Counted from the stretch's first letter, positions 15,401 to 24,604 are shown. The stretch is 64,000 bases of DNA from SCTM01 sp965279655 (GCA_965279655.1 OZ257255.1:1302001-1366000), one strand, 5' to 3'. A program made the numbers and translations. The notes: generated by a model not told the origin, from the sequence alone.

Positions 15401-17632
15401 CTAGAGCTTGAAGGCGACGCGAGCCATGAACATCCTTGGATCGGCCGGGTAAGCGGTAATCCCGGGCCGGGTCGCATTGGAGAGCTGGATCGATTCGAGC
15501 GCATAGCGCTCGTCGGTGAGGTTCTTGCCCTCGACGACGACGCGCCAGTTTTCGTTCACGTCCCATGCGAGCGAAGCGTCGAACGTGTCGATCTTCGGCG
15601 TCTGGGTGAGGTCGATCGTGTTCGAGACGTTGTTGAAGTACTTGGCGTTGTGCTGCCAAGTCGCGGTCAGGTGCAGTTCGCCGGGCATGTCGATCTCAGG
15701 CGAGAAGGTGAAACCCACCTGGGTCTTCGCGGGAATCACGCCCTTGAGATGAGACGGCTTGCCGTTCACGTGCGTGCCGCCCAAGCCGCAGTTCACGATC
15801 GTGGTGTTGAAGATCGAGCAGTTGAACGCCGAGGTGTACTTGTCGTCGCTGAACGAGGCCATGCCGAAGAGCTGCAGGCTGTCGGTCACCTGCCACGTCG
15901 GTTCGAGTTCGATGCCCCTCACCCGGCCGCTCGCGGCGTTCGAGGTGTAGGTATTGACCGTGCCCGGGAAGAACACCGGCAGCTGCAATCCGCCGTAATC
16001 GGCCTGGAAGATCGCGATGTTCAACCGCAGACGCTGGTCCGGCGTGGTGTACTTCGCGCCGATTTCATAGCTCTTCACGGTTTCCGGATCGTACGGCACC
16101 GGGCCCGCGAACGAGCCCGGAGGTCCGCCGACGTTGGTGTTCGGGGCCACGTTGTTGTAGCCACCGCTCTTGAAGCCCTTGGTGAACGACGCATACACCA
16201 TCAGGTCTTCCGTCGGCGTCCACTCGACGCCGATCTTGGGCGTGGTGGCGGTAAAGTTCTTGGGCGCCGCGACCTGCAGCGTGTTGAAGATCGTCGGATA
16301 GATCTGCGAGAACACCGCTTTTTCGTGGGTATACCGCAAGCCGCCGACGATGCCGACCGAGGGAATGACATAGTAGGTCGCTTGCGCGAACACCGCCCAT
16401 GCATCGGTTTCGCGATGCAGGCGGTTGGGCGCGGAGTACGGGTACGGCACGCCGGCCTGGGAATCGCCGGTCTCCGTGAAGTAGTAGAAGCCGCCGACGC
16501 CCTTGAGGCGCTCGGAGCTGTAGGTGGCGTTGAGTTCTTCGGACCAGAACTTGTCCTTGAACACGGTGGAACTGCCAACGTTCAAGGCCACCGCCCCGAC
16601 GTTCTGCGTCTGGACCAGCGGCGTGGCGAAGCTGTTGCGCTGATTGCGATGGCCCGTGATGGAGTTGATCGTCAGCTCCGGCGTCGCGCGGTAGCTGACA
16701 TTGAGATAGTAGCCGTTGGCGTCGTCATGGTTGAGGATCGGGCCGAACAGCTCGGTCTCGAATAGGTTACGGCCCGGAACGGCTTTCGGGTTGTTGACCG
16801 TGGTCGGGTTACCCAGCAACTGGACTTGCGAACCGACGCCCGGATCGCCGCGATCCTTCATGTAGTCCGTGGCGAATTCGATATCGAGATCGTCGCTCGC
16901 CGCGAGGAAGAACTTGGCGCGATAGGCTTGGCGATCCAGGTTGTTCACATTGCGCTGGTAGTTCGCCGCCGCCGTCAAGCCGTTGCGCTTGCGCGACACG
17001 GCGCTGACGGACACCGCGAACTTGTCCTTCACGATCGGGCCGCTCATGAACAGCTTGGCGCTGGTCAACTCGTAGGAGCCGTAACCGATCTCGGCGTTCG
17101 CCTCGAGTTCCATGGACGGGCGCTTGGTGACGATCTTGATCGCGCCGCCATTGGTATTGCGGCCGTACAGGGTGCCCTGCGGGCCGCGCAGCACTTCGAG
17201 GCGATCGATGTCGAACAGGTCGAAGAACTGTCCGTTGATGCGGGGCATGTAGACGTTGTCGATGTAAACGCCGACAGCCGGGTCATAAAGAATGCCGCCG
17301 TTCTCTTGGCCGGCGCCGCGCATGTGGATGCGCGCCGAGTTCGATCCGCCCGTCGTGGGCGTGATCATGACGCCCGGGATCGCAGCCGCGGCTTGAAGCA
17401 CGTTGGTGATCTGACGGGTCTCGAGGCCTTGCGGCGTGAACGCGGAGATCGCGATGGGGGTGGTTTGCAGGCTGCTCGACACACGCTCGGCGGTGACGGT
17501 GATCTCTTCAAGGATCGCGGTCTGGCCCTGTGCGGTCTGCGCCTGTTGCGCGGACGCAAGGCCCGGCAGCACCAGCGCGCCCAATGTTGTTACGATCGCA
17601 GTGGACAGAGTCCACTTTCCGCTTTTCGTCAT
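15401..17632 (-). CDS. TonB-dependent outer-membrane receptor, second of three
   Basis: 743 residues. The signal peptide ends in LPGLASAQQ (about residue 29), followed by a TonB box-like ILEEITVTAERV. The plug (to about 165) has IHMRGAG, VGVYIDNVY, and LEVLRGPQGTLYGRNTNGGA, the common wording of sphingomonad/caulobacter-type receptors for organic substrates. The barrel ends in the aromatic terminus ARVAFKL, with EPTW, YEIGAKY and WRVVVEGKNLTDERY repeats typical of the family. GGGGGA lies six bases before the ATG. It is divergent from the exported VOC protein gene across a 265-base intergenic region (17633-17897), which probably carries both promoters. Substrate unknown. Confidence 0.92.
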   Translation of the reverse strand: MTKSGKWTLSTAIVTTLGALVLPGLASAQQAQTAQGQTAILEEITVTAERVSSSLQTTPIAISAFTPQGLETRQITNVLQAAAAIPGVMITPTTGGSNSARIHMRGAGQENGGILYDPAVGVYIDNVYMPRINGQFFDLFDIDRLEVLRGPQGTLYGRNTNGGAIKIVTKRPSMELEANAEIGYGSYELTSAKLFMSGPIVKDKFAVSVSAVSRKRNGLTAAANYQRNVNNLDRQAYRAKFFLAASDDLDIEFATDYMKDRGDPGVGSQVQLLGNPTTVNNPKAVPGRNLFETELFGPILNHDDANGYYLNVSYRATPELTINSITGHRNQRNSFATPLVQTQNVGAVALNVGSSTVFKDKFWSEELNATYSSERLKGVGGFYYFTETGDSQAGVPYPYSAPNRLHRETDAWAVFAQATYYVIPSVGIVGGLRYTHEKAVFSQIYPTIFNTLQVAAPKNFTATTPKIGVEWTPTEDLMVYASFTKGFKSGGYNNVAPNTNVGGPPGSFAGPVPYDPETVKSYEIGAKYTTPDQRLRLNIAIFQADYGGLQLPVFFPGTVNTYTSNAASGRVRGIELEPTWQVTDSLQLFGMASFSDDKYTSAFNCSIFNTTIVNCGLGGTHVNGKPSHLKGVIPAKTQVGFTFSPEIDMPGELHLTATWQHNAKYFNNVSNTIDLTQTPKIDTFDASLAWDVNENWRVVVEGKNLTDERYALESIQLSNATRPGITAYPADPRMFMARVAFKL

Positions 17633-17897
17633 GACGTTCCCCCGGGAGGATGATGGTTGCGTCGGTCCGTTCTTTAGACCGTCTCAAAACAATTCAACGT
17701 GAACGGCCAATCGTCGGCGGAATCACCTCCAAGTCAAGAAATGTCGCGCTGCACGTTACACTTGGCGAACCGTGCGCGGTCTTTGCCACAGGCATAATGA
17801 AAAGTTTGCAACCATAATAAGTGTAGAAAAATTGGGTTTCCTGGTCTCCGCCCGGCTTCATCGCTACTGTCGCCGCATGCTGACGGGAGGATTAAGC

Positions 17898-18887
17898 ATG
17901 CGTACCTTTGTGCGGATTTTCGCCGGCCTAATGGCGCTGATGTGGATGACGTCCGCGCAGGCGCAGTCCTCGGCTTCGGGATCGACGGCGAACGCGCTGC
18001 TCACGCGCATCAAGATCGCCACCATCGGCGCGCCGGACCTGAACAAGGTCAAGGACTGGTACACCACATGGCTGGGCTTCAAGGTCCGCGAGGAAGGCAA
18101 AGTGCCCGCGGCGCTGGCCGAAAGCTGGGGCGCGCCGAAGTCGGCGGGCAAGGCCTACATCATGATGAGTTCCGACGGCAGCCCGGATGTCTTCATCCGC
18201 GCCGTGCAGATCGATGCGGTCCCCGGCTACAAGCCGCAGACGACGCTCGGATGGAACGCCTTCGAGATCATCGTTGACGATATCGCCAAGGTGGATGCCA
18301 CCCTGGCCAAGTCGCCGTTCAACGTCATCGGCCGACCCCATGCCTTGGGCTCGAGCGGAAGCTTCGCGACGATCCAGGCCATGCAGGCCATCGGCCCGGC
18401 AGACGAGTTGCTCTATTTCACCACCGAAACCGGCGATCGGGAGAAATCGACCCTGCCCGCTCCCAAATCTCAGATCGACCGCACGTTCATCATCATTTTG
18501 GCGGGGCACGACCTGGAGGGCATGAAGAAGTTCTATAGCGAGGTGTTCGGCATGCCGGCCATTGCGAACTTCGAAAGCGCGCTGACCCGCACGACCGAAG
18601 GACTGGGCCTGCCACCCGGCAAGTACCCCATGAGTCTGGTGCGCGCGAAGGAAAAGGGCAGTTCCATCGAACTCGACGGCTATCCCAAGCAGGCGCCGCC
18701 GCGCCCCCATGCCCCAGGGCAACTCGGCCCAGGCAATGCGATGGCGAGTTTCAACGTGAATAGCCTCGATGGCCTCAAAGTGAAGTACATCGCGCCCCCG
18801 AAGGCGCTATATGGAAAGAACCGCGCCGCGTCCTTTATCGGCCCCGCCGGTGAGACCGTCGAACTGATCGAGGAACCGCGCCCTTAA
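17898..18887 (+). CDS. Exported VOC-fold (glyoxalase/bleomycin-resistance) protein, paralogue 1
   Basis: 329 residues from ATG 17898, which has GGGAGG seven bases upstream; the open frame begins earlier at 17772 without a ribosome site. The signal peptide MRTFVRIFAGLMALMWMTSA ends near QA at 22. Two VOC modules follow. The first (about 35-180) has IATIGAPDLNKVKDWYTTWL, GWNAFEIIVDD and DELLYFTTETGD. The second (about 190-325) has AGHDLEGMKKFYSEVFGM and SFIGPAGETVELIEE. Three paralogues lie at 21858, 25099 and 26055. At the positions usually holding the metal-binding His of glyoxalases I see Asn/Glu, so classical dioxygenase or glyoxalase chemistry is uncertain. It would act in the periplasm on an unknown substrate. 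Confidence 0.78.
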   Translation: MRTFVRIFAGLMALMWMTSAQAQSSASGSTANALLTRIKIATIGAPDLNKVKDWYTTWLGFKVREEGKVPAALAESWGAPKSAGKAYIMMSSDGSPDVFIRAVQIDAVPGYKPQTTLGWNAFEIIVDDIAKVDATLAKSPFNVIGRPHALGSSGSFATIQAMQAIGPADELLYFTTETGDREKSTLPAPKSQIDRTFIIILAGHDLEGMKKFYSEVFGMPAIANFESALTRTTEGLGLPPGKYPMSLVRAKEKGSSIELDGYPKQAPPRPHAPGQLGPGNAMASFNVNSLDGLKVKYIAPPKALYGKNRAASFIGPAGETVELIEEPRP

Positions 18888-18986
18888 CACGCGTATGGCG
18901 GGTAGCGTGCTTAACGTTGCCCGTCCGTTCTGATACTCTCCGCAGCCACACGGCTGCCCGCCGCAACGCCCTTTCGTGGAGCCCCC

Positions 18987-19463
18987 ATGCCACACACGCT
19001 CACCATCAACGGCCAATCCCGCACCATCGATGTCGAGGACGACACGCCGCTGCTCTGGGTGCTGCGTGATGTCTTGGATCTGAAGGGCACCAAGTTCGGT
19101 TGCGGCATCGCCCAATGCGGCGCCTGTACCGTGCACCTGGACGGGGAAGCGATCCGCTCTTGCTCCACGCCGGTCTCGGGCGTTGCCGGCCGCAAGATCA
19201 CCACCATCGAAGCCGTCGGCCAGACGCCGGTCGGTCAGAAGGTGCAAGAAGCGTGGCTGGCGGTCGACGTGGCCCAGTGCGGTTACTGCCAGGCGGGGCA
19301 AATCATGTCGGCGACCGCGCTCTTGAACGCGATCCCGAAGCCGACAGACGCGGACATCGACACACATATGAGCGGCAACATCTGCCGTTGCGCCACATAC
19401 TCCCGCATCCGCAAGGCCATCAAACAGGCCGCCGGTCTCGAAACCGCCAAGACGGAGGGCTAA
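18987..19463 (+). CDS. (2Fe-2S) subunit of a molybdenum hydroxylase, isoquinoline 1-oxidoreductase alpha type
   Basis: 158 residues carrying two [2Fe-2S] clusters. The plant-ferredoxin-type cluster is bound by the cysteines of KFGCGIAQCGACTVHL (about 38-53) with a fourth at about 65. The second, four-helix cluster is bound by CGYCQAGQ (about 98-105) and GNICRCATY (about 130-138). It passes electrons from the molybdopterin subunit encoded 3 bases downstream. No FAD (CoxM-type) subunit is present, which fits the two-subunit isoquinoline 1-oxidoreductase/aldehyde oxidase class that reduces a cytochrome or quinone. It has no Tat signal of its own and probably travels with its partner. Confidence 0.9.
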   Translation: MPHTLTINGQSRTIDVEDDTPLLWVLRDVLDLKGTKFGCGIAQCGACTVHLDGEAIRSCSTPVSGVAGRKITTIEAVGQTPVGQKVQEAWLAVDVAQCGYCQAGQIMSATALLNAIPKPTDADIDTHMSGNICRCATYSRIRKAIKQAAGLETAKTEG

Positions 19464-19466
19464 GCC

Positions 19467-21704
19467 ATGAACAGCCAGTCCCCCAACACCTCCCGCCGCG
19501 GTTTCCTGAAGGCCAGCGTCGCCACCGGCGGCGGGCTCCTGCTTACCATCACCATTCCTGGCATCGCCAACGCGGCGACAGGACCGGCGCCACTCAATGC
19601 CTATGTTCACATCGCGCCGGATAACGTCATCACCATCGTCGCGAAGAACCCCGAAGTCGGCCAGGGCGTGAAAACCTCACTGCCGATGATCGTCGCTGAA
19701 GAACTGGACGCCGATTGGTCGCAAGTGCGCGTTGAGCAAGCGCCGCTCGATTCCGAGAAGTACGGCATGCAGATCGCGGGTGGCAGCACGTCGATCCCGC
19801 GCAACTGGGACATGCTGCGCCGCGCCGGCGCCGCGGGCCGCCAGATGTTGGTCAGCGCCGCAGCGAAGACCTGGAACGTGCCGGAAGCGGAACTCACCAC
19901 CGGCGGCGGCAAGGTGATGCATGCGAAGAGCGGCAAGTCTGCCACGTACGGTGAGCTCGCCGGAAAGGCCGCCACCCTGCCCGTCCCCGATCCGAAGACG
20001 GTCACGCTCAAGGATCCGAAGGATTTCAAGCTGATCGGCAAGTTCACACGCGACGTGGACGGCCCGGCCATCGTGACCGGCAAGCCGCTGTTCGGCATCG
20101 ACGTCACGCGGCCCGGCATGCTGCATGCGGTGTACGAGAAGTGCCCGGTGTTCGGCGGCAAGGTGGTGAAGGCCAACCTCGACGAAGTGAAGGCCGAGCC
20201 CGGCGTGACACACGCCTTCATCGTCGACGGCGTGTTGCCGGACGACAAGTCCACCATCATCAATCAGCTCTACCCCGGCGTCGCGATTGTCGCGGACACG
20301 TGGTGGCACGCGCAGCGCGCGCGCCAGAAGCTGCGCGTAGAATGGAATGAGGGCGAAGTCGCGAAGCAGAGCAGCGTGAGTTACGCGGCCCAGGCCAAGG
20401 AACTCCTCAAACAGAAGCCAACGAAGGAGGTCCGCAAGGACGGCGACGTTGACGCGGCGTTCAAGTCCGCGGCAAAGGTCATTGAAGCGTCCTACACCTA
20501 TCCGTTCATCGCGCACGCCGCCATGGAGCCGATGAATTGCACCGCGCACTATCAAGACGGCAAGTGTGAACTGTGGGTGCCGAGCCAGACTCCCGCGCAG
20601 GCCCGCACGATCGTTGCCAAGGCGCTCGGGATTCCGGACGCGAATGTCGCCGTGAACGTGACGCGCGGCGGCGGCGGCTTCGGTCGTCGCCTCTATCCGG
20701 ACTTCGCGGCCGAGGCAGCCTGGATCTCGAAGGTGGCCGGCGCGCCCGTGAAAGTAATTTGGTCTCGTGAGGACGACATCCGGCACGATTACTATCGACC
20801 GGGCGGCTTCCATCAGTTCAAGGCCGGCATCGACAAGGACGGCAATCTGATCGCGCTGACCGATCACATGATCACGTTCGGTCAGGGCGAGAAGTACTCG
20901 CCGTCTGCGAATTTTGCCGCAAACATCTACCCTGCGGAGTTCGTGCCGAATCTCTATTACGGCGCATCGCTGATGGAATTGGGCGTGCCGACAGGCGCCT
21001 TGCGCGCGCCAGGCAGCAACGCGCTGGCCTTCGCGTTCCAATCCTTCCTTGATGAGGTGGCGTACGCTTCGGGTAAGGACCCACTGGAATTCCACCTCAA
21101 CCTGCTGAAAGAAAAGCGCGTACCACCGCCCCCGCCCGCAGCGCCGTTGACGGGCGCAGCCGCCGCCTTCGCAACTCCGCCCTTCAGCCATGAGCGCATG
21201 CGCGAAGTGCTCAAGCTGGTCGCCGACAAGGCGGGCTGGGGTAAGCGTCAATTCGCCAAGGGTACCGGCCTTGGCCTGGCGTACTACTTCTCGCATGCGG
21301 GTTATGTCGCGCATGTCGCCGAAGTCAGCGTGAAGGGTGGCGACGTGAAGGTGGACAAGGTGTGGGTGGCCGCCGATGTGGGCAGCCATCTCATCAATCC
21401 GTCGGGCGCCATCAATCAGGTGCAGGGCGCGACCTTGGACGGCGTCAGCCAAACCTACGGTGCGGAAATTACCATCGCTAAGGGCCGCATCGAGCAAGGC
21501 AACTTCGACGACTATCCGCTGCTGCGCATCAATCAGGCGCCGCCGGTGGAAGTGCACTTCCTGCATTCCGCCAATTCACCCACGGGTCTGGGCGAACCGG
21601 CACTGCCGCCAGCAATCCCGGCGATCGCGAATGCGATCTTTGCCGCAAGCGGACGGCGCGTGCGCGATCTGCCGATCCGCAAATCGTCGATGGCCAGCGC
21701 CTAA
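19467..21704 (+). CDS. Exported molybdopterin-binding hydroxylase subunit, isoquinoline 1-oxidoreductase beta type
   Basis: 745 residues. The twin-arginine leader (TSRRGFLKASVATGGG) ends near NAAT at about 37. The rest is a fused xanthine-oxidase-type fold: VTGKPLFGIDVTRPGM (about 198-213), TRGGGGFGRRLYPDFAAEA, PTGALRAPGSNA and the catalytic glutamate at 710 in GLGEPALPP. Such enzymes hydroxylate a carbon next to a ring nitrogen or oxidise aldehydes with water as oxygen donor. It sits 3 bases after the iron-sulfur subunit gene and is followed by a hairpin terminator. No maturation factor (XdhC/MobA-type) is in the window. Periplasmic location is inferred from the leader. The substrate cannot be read from the sequence. 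Confidence 0.9.
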   Translation: MNSQSPNTSRRGFLKASVATGGGLLLTITIPGIANAATGPAPLNAYVHIAPDNVITIVAKNPEVGQGVKTSLPMIVAEELDADWSQVRVEQAPLDSEKYGMQIAGGSTSIPRNWDMLRRAGAAGRQMLVSAAAKTWNVPEAELTTGGGKVMHAKSGKSATYGELAGKAATLPVPDPKTVTLKDPKDFKLIGKFTRDVDGPAIVTGKPLFGIDVTRPGMLHAVYEKCPVFGGKVVKANLDEVKAEPGVTHAFIVDGVLPDDKSTIINQLYPGVAIVADTWWHAQRARQKLRVEWNEGEVAKQSSVSYAAQAKELLKQKPTKEVRKDGDVDAAFKSAAKVIEASYTYPFIAHAAMEPMNCTAHYQDGKCELWVPSQTPAQARTIVAKALGIPDANVAVNVTRGGGGFGRRLYPDFAAEAAWISKVAGAPVKVIWSREDDIRHDYYRPGGFHQFKAGIDKDGNLIALTDHMITFGQGEKYSPSANFAANIYPAEFVPNLYYGASLMELGVPTGALRAPGSNALAFAFQSFLDEVAYASGKDPLEFHLNLLKEKRVPPPPPAAPLTGAAAAFATPPFSHERMREVLKLVADKAGWGKRQFAKGTGLGLAYYFSHAGYVAHVAEVSVKGGDVKVDKVWVAADVGSHLINPSGAINQVQGATLDGVSQTYGAEITIAKGRIEQGNFDDYPLLRINQAPPVEVHFLHSANSPTGLGEPALPPAIPAIANAIFAASGRRVRDLPIRKSSMASA

Positions 21705-21731
21705 AACGCTACATCGCCGTACGACAACTGG

Positions 21732-21760
21732 AGCCCGCCGGGTGAACGCCTGGCGGGCTT
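21732..21760 (+). terminator. Hairpin terminator after the molybdenum hydroxylase genes
   Basis: AGCCCGCC (21732-21739) pairs with GGCGGGCT (21752-21759), followed by TTCACTGTT. It lies 27 bases after the stop and separates the hydroxylase operon from the next VOC gene. Confidence 0.6.
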
Positions 21761-21857
21761 CACTGTTCATCACGTGAGTTTGAGGCCTGCCGTACCTGGA
21801 CCCAGAGGGCGCCGGTCGATAGCCTGCGTGATCTCAATTCAAAACAGGAGCGCCAGC

Positions 21858-22733
21858 ATGCTGGGCCAAATCATCGCCGTCACCATCACGGTCGCCAGCC
21901 TTGGCCCGTCGGAGAAGGCCTATAGCGAATACCTCGGCTACAAGACCGTGGCGCAAGGCAAGGTGACGTCCGCCGAAGCGAAGTCATGGGGCGCATCGAA
22001 AGTCAGCGGCCACAAGTATGTGCTGATGCAGCCGGCCAGCGGCTCGCCGCACTACATCCGCTTCGTCGAGACCGCGGCCTATCCCGACTACAAGCACATG
22101 CAGACCACCGGCTGGAACGCGGTGGAACTGTTGGTGCAAGACCCTGATGCCATGCACGCGAAGCTGAAAGCCTCGCCGTTCAAGATCGTGGGCGAACCGC
22201 GCGGCCTATCGGCCGAGAGCAAGACCAAGGCCATGCAGGTGACGGGCCCGTCGAACGAGTTGCTCTATCTGACCAATCCTGCCGGCGAGGGAAACAAGGC
22301 CGCGAGCGAGGTCGATCGCTTCTTCGTCGTGATCGACGGCAGCACCGATTACGCGAAGCTGACGAGCTTCTATACCGACATGGGCGCCAAGGTCGGCGCC
22401 CCCGCCGCCTATCGCTTGAGCGTGTTCAACCGCGCCAACGGCCTCGATCCCGAAATGAAGCACGAGATCGCCATGGCGCGCCCGACTGCGGGCCCTGTCG
22501 CCGTGGAACTCGATCACTTCCCGGCGCAGATCAAGGATCGCGTCGGCCGTAAGAACGATCTGCCGCCCGGCCAGTCGATCGTGACCTTCGAGGTCCCAAG
22601 CCTCGATGACGTGAAGCAGCCGTTCGTCCAGAAGCCCGCGAAGATCAGCGCGAAGCCTTACGATGGCCGTCGCGTGGCGGTCATTAAGGGACCGAGCGGC
22701 GAACTGCTCGAGTTGGTCGAAACGAAGAAGTAG
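21858..22733 (+). CDS. Cytoplasmic VOC-fold protein, paralogue 2
   Basis: 291 residues from ATG 21858, with CAGGAG seven bases upstream. There is no signal peptide. Two VOC modules are seen: residues about 3-145 (ITVASLGPSEKAYSEYLGYK, SPHYIRFVET, GWNAVELLVQD, NELLYLT) and about 150-290 (VDRFFVVIDGSTDYAKLTSF, VELDHFP, IVTFEVPSLDD, IKGPSGELLELVE). It is closest in wording to the protein at 26055 (both have SPHYIRFV, AAYPDYK and DLPPG). It is followed 6 bases later by the nitrilase-like gene, suggesting they act together in the cytoplasm. Catalytic role unassigned. Confidence 0.78.
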   Translation: MLGQIIAVTITVASLGPSEKAYSEYLGYKTVAQGKVTSAEAKSWGASKVSGHKYVLMQPASGSPHYIRFVETAAYPDYKHMQTTGWNAVELLVQDPDAMHAKLKASPFKIVGEPRGLSAESKTKAMQVTGPSNELLYLTNPAGEGNKAASEVDRFFVVIDGSTDYAKLTSFYTDMGAKVGAPAAYRLSVFNRANGLDPEMKHEIAMARPTAGPVAVELDHFPAQIKDRVGRKNDLPPGQSIVTFEVPSLDDVKQPFVQKPAKISAKPYDGRRVAVIKGPSGELLELVETKK

Positions 22734-22739
22734 GTCGTC

Positions 22740-23813
22740 ATGGCGCAGCCGATCAAGCCCTGGGGCGCGGCCTGCGCACAGATGGTGTCGACTTCCGCGA
22801 GCCAGAAAAGCTCGATCGAGGAAGCGCGCCACTTCATGGAGACCAAGCTCCAGAGCTGGGAGCTAGTGATCGAGGACATCGCGAAGGACGGGAACACACA
22901 GCTTGTGCTGTTCCCGGAATTCCCCCTCACCGCCTCGCCCCGTACCGAGACCATGAGCGAGTGGATCGCCAAGGCGTGCATTGCGTTGGATGGGCCGGAG
23001 ATGGAGGTCTATCAACGCTGGGCGAGCCGCTACAAACTTTACATCGGCGCCAACGCCTACGTGACGTTGAAGAAGTTCCCCAAACGCTTCTTCAACACCT
23101 CATTTCTGATCGATCCGAGCGGAAAGAGAATTCTCACCGCGCATCGCATCCACACCAACATCGCGGTGTCGCCGCAGGACATGCTCGACGAGTTCCTCGA
23201 CAAAGAGGGAGCGGACGCGCTGTTCCCGGTGGCGCACACGCCGCTGGGCAATCTCTCGATGGTGACCTCCACGGACTTGGTATGGCCGGAGGTGACGCGC
23301 GCCCACATCCTGCGCGGTGCGGAAGTGATCCTGCATCCGTCCAGCGAACTGCCGGCGAGCGCGACGCCGTTCAGCTATGTGCGCCGCGCTCGCGCGATCG
23401 AGAACATGTGCTACGTGGTCTCGTGCAGCGCGGCCGGTTACGCAGGCAACGCACCGTTGACCGGCTACGGCGGCGAGACCGCGGCGAATACCGGCACCCC
23501 GCCGGCGCCGTCGCGCATCTTCAATCTCGACGGCGAGATCGTCGCGGAAGCCCCGCAGGGTGAGAATACCAAGTGCCGTGGTTTGGTCGATGTCGAAGCG
23601 GTGCGCACCAAACGCAGCGCCTCGCGTGGGCTGAACTTCTTGGCGACACTGCGCAGCGAAACTTTCCGCGACGTCTACGGCAAGAAGACGTCCTTTTTCC
23701 CGCCCAACACCTTCAAGACCGCGACGTCCGAGCAGTTCCGCGCAGAGAACGTGAAGAAGGTGGAACAGGCGCTGGATCACATGCGCAAGATCGGCGTGAT
23801 CCCGAACAGCTAA
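22740..23813 (+). CDS. Nitrilase-superfamily (C-N hydrolase) protein with substituted Cys and Lys
   Basis: 357 residues. The fold is recognisable from VLFPEFPL (catalytic-position Glu60), FNTSFLIDPSGKRILTAHRIH, and STDLVWPEVTRAHILRGAEV, then SSELPAS and AIENMCYVVSCSAAG. Active members need a Glu-Lys-Cys triad. Here the RKxH motif reads HRIH, placing Arg136 at the Lys position, and the CYDxxFPE motif reads STDLVWPE, placing Ser177 at the Cys position. It is therefore either a non-hydrolytic homologue or an enzyme with altered chemistry. It lies 6 bases after a VOC gene and is probably co-transcribed with it. Its stop overlaps that of the convergent MAPEG gene. Confidence 0.82.
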   Translation: MAQPIKPWGAACAQMVSTSASQKSSIEEARHFMETKLQSWELVIEDIAKDGNTQLVLFPEFPLTASPRTETMSEWIAKACIALDGPEMEVYQRWASRYKLYIGANAYVTLKKFPKRFFNTSFLIDPSGKRILTAHRIHTNIAVSPQDMLDEFLDKEGADALFPVAHTPLGNLSMVTSTDLVWPEVTRAHILRGAEVILHPSSELPASATPFSYVRRARAIENMCYVVSCSAAGYAGNAPLTGYGGETAANTGTPPAPSRIFNLDGEIVAEAPQGENTKCRGLVDVEAVRTKRSASRGLNFLATLRSETFRDVYGKKTSFFPPNTFKTATSEQFRAENVKKVEQALDHMRKIGVIPNS

Positions 23814-24235
23814 AAGGCAAACACGATCCACGCGGCGCGGAGCGTGAGTGCGAGCAGCGCAAGCGAGCCGATCACGAATAGTGAAAAGCGCAGCGCGATG
23901 ATGTTCACCAGTGCTTGCACGAGGCTGTGGGCGACGCGAATAGCGACATAAGCCCACGCCAAGATCACATCCGCGCCGCTCTCCACACCGAGGATCGCGA
24001 GCGACAACACCACCGCATAGAACAGCGTCGGCTGTTCCATGAGGTTGTTCAGGTTGTCGGCCTTCCAACGCGCGGAGGCCGGAATCTGGTTCAAGAATTC
24101 AGCGTTCGGCCGTTGCGGGTCATAGACCAGCTTGTTGCGCACGATGGCCGGGATGCGGGTGGCATACATCCACGCCCACATCACGAACGACCACAAGACC
24201 AGGGCTATGACCGGCGCGATGATCTGATGGTGCAT
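23810..24235 (-). CDS. MAPEG-family membrane protein
   Basis: 141 residues with four hydrophobic segments (about 5-25, 65-82, 87-105 and 118-140), the topology of the MAPEG family (microsomal glutathione transferase-like and related bacterial proteins). The family-like segment NLMEQPTLFYAVVLSLAI is followed by AWAYVAIRVAHSLVQALVN, where Arg and His are typical. It could conjugate glutathione to reactive compounds, but many bacterial members are uncharacterised. It is convergent with the nitrilase-like gene (4-base stop overlap) and is followed leftward by nothing else in its direction. Good at family level. Confidence 0.85.
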   Translation of the reverse strand: MHHQIIAPVIALVLWSFVMWAWMYATRIPAIVRNKLVYDPQRPNAEFLNQIPASARWKADNLNNLMEQPTLFYAVVLSLAILGVESGADVILAWAYVAIRVAHSLVQALVNIIALRFSLFVIGSLALLALTLRAAWIVFAF

Positions 24236-24262
24236 GGTCCCCGGTCCCCCAACGATGACGCC

Positions 24263-24604
24263 CTAGTTCAGCTTGGTCTCCGCATCGACCCAGGCCAAGA
24301 AGTCCTTCGTGGCCGCCTCAACGCGGTACTGCACGATGCAGGGGATTTCATAGCTGTGGAGGGTCTTCACCCGTGCCGCCAGGGCATCGGCGCGGCCACG
24401 GCGGGTTTTGGCGATCAACACTATTTCTTGGGCCTGCTCGACCTTTCCTTCCCAGCGGTAGATCGACGTCGCGGGCCCGAGGATGTTCACGCAGGCCGCC
24501 AAACGTTCCCCCACGAGGGCCTGGGCGATCTTCTCCGCCTCCTCATGGGAGGGGGCCGTCATATAGATCATGACGTGGTCGTCGGTGGTCGAGAGAGAGT
24601 CCAT
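24263..24604 (-). CDS. cutA: CutA1 divalent-cation tolerance family protein
   Basis: 113 residues from ATG 24604, which has GGAGG six bases upstream; an in-frame ATG at 24628 has none. It is a small trimeric ferredoxin-like cytoplasmic protein. Family features are MTAPSHEEAEKIAQALVGER (about 14-33), LAACVNILGPATSIYRWEGK, EIVLIAKTRR and LHSYEIPCIVQYRV. CutA1 was linked to copper tolerance, but its exact job is unclear in most bacteria. It lies upstream of, and in the same direction as, the MAPEG gene, 27 bases away. Confidence 0.92.
   Translation of the reverse strand: MDSLSTTDDHVMIYMTAPSHEEAEKIAQALVGERLAACVNILGPATSIYRWEGKVEQAQEIVLIAKTRRGRADALAARVKTLHSYEIPCIVQYRVEAATKDFLAWVDAETKLN

Noticed and set aside
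14240..16765. Very long plus-strand open frame opposite the exported tandem-domain and TonB receptor genes
   Set aside because: It is antisense to two well-supported genes, has no recognisable domain and is rich in Arg, His and Ala, as expected for a shadow frame in GC-rich DNA.
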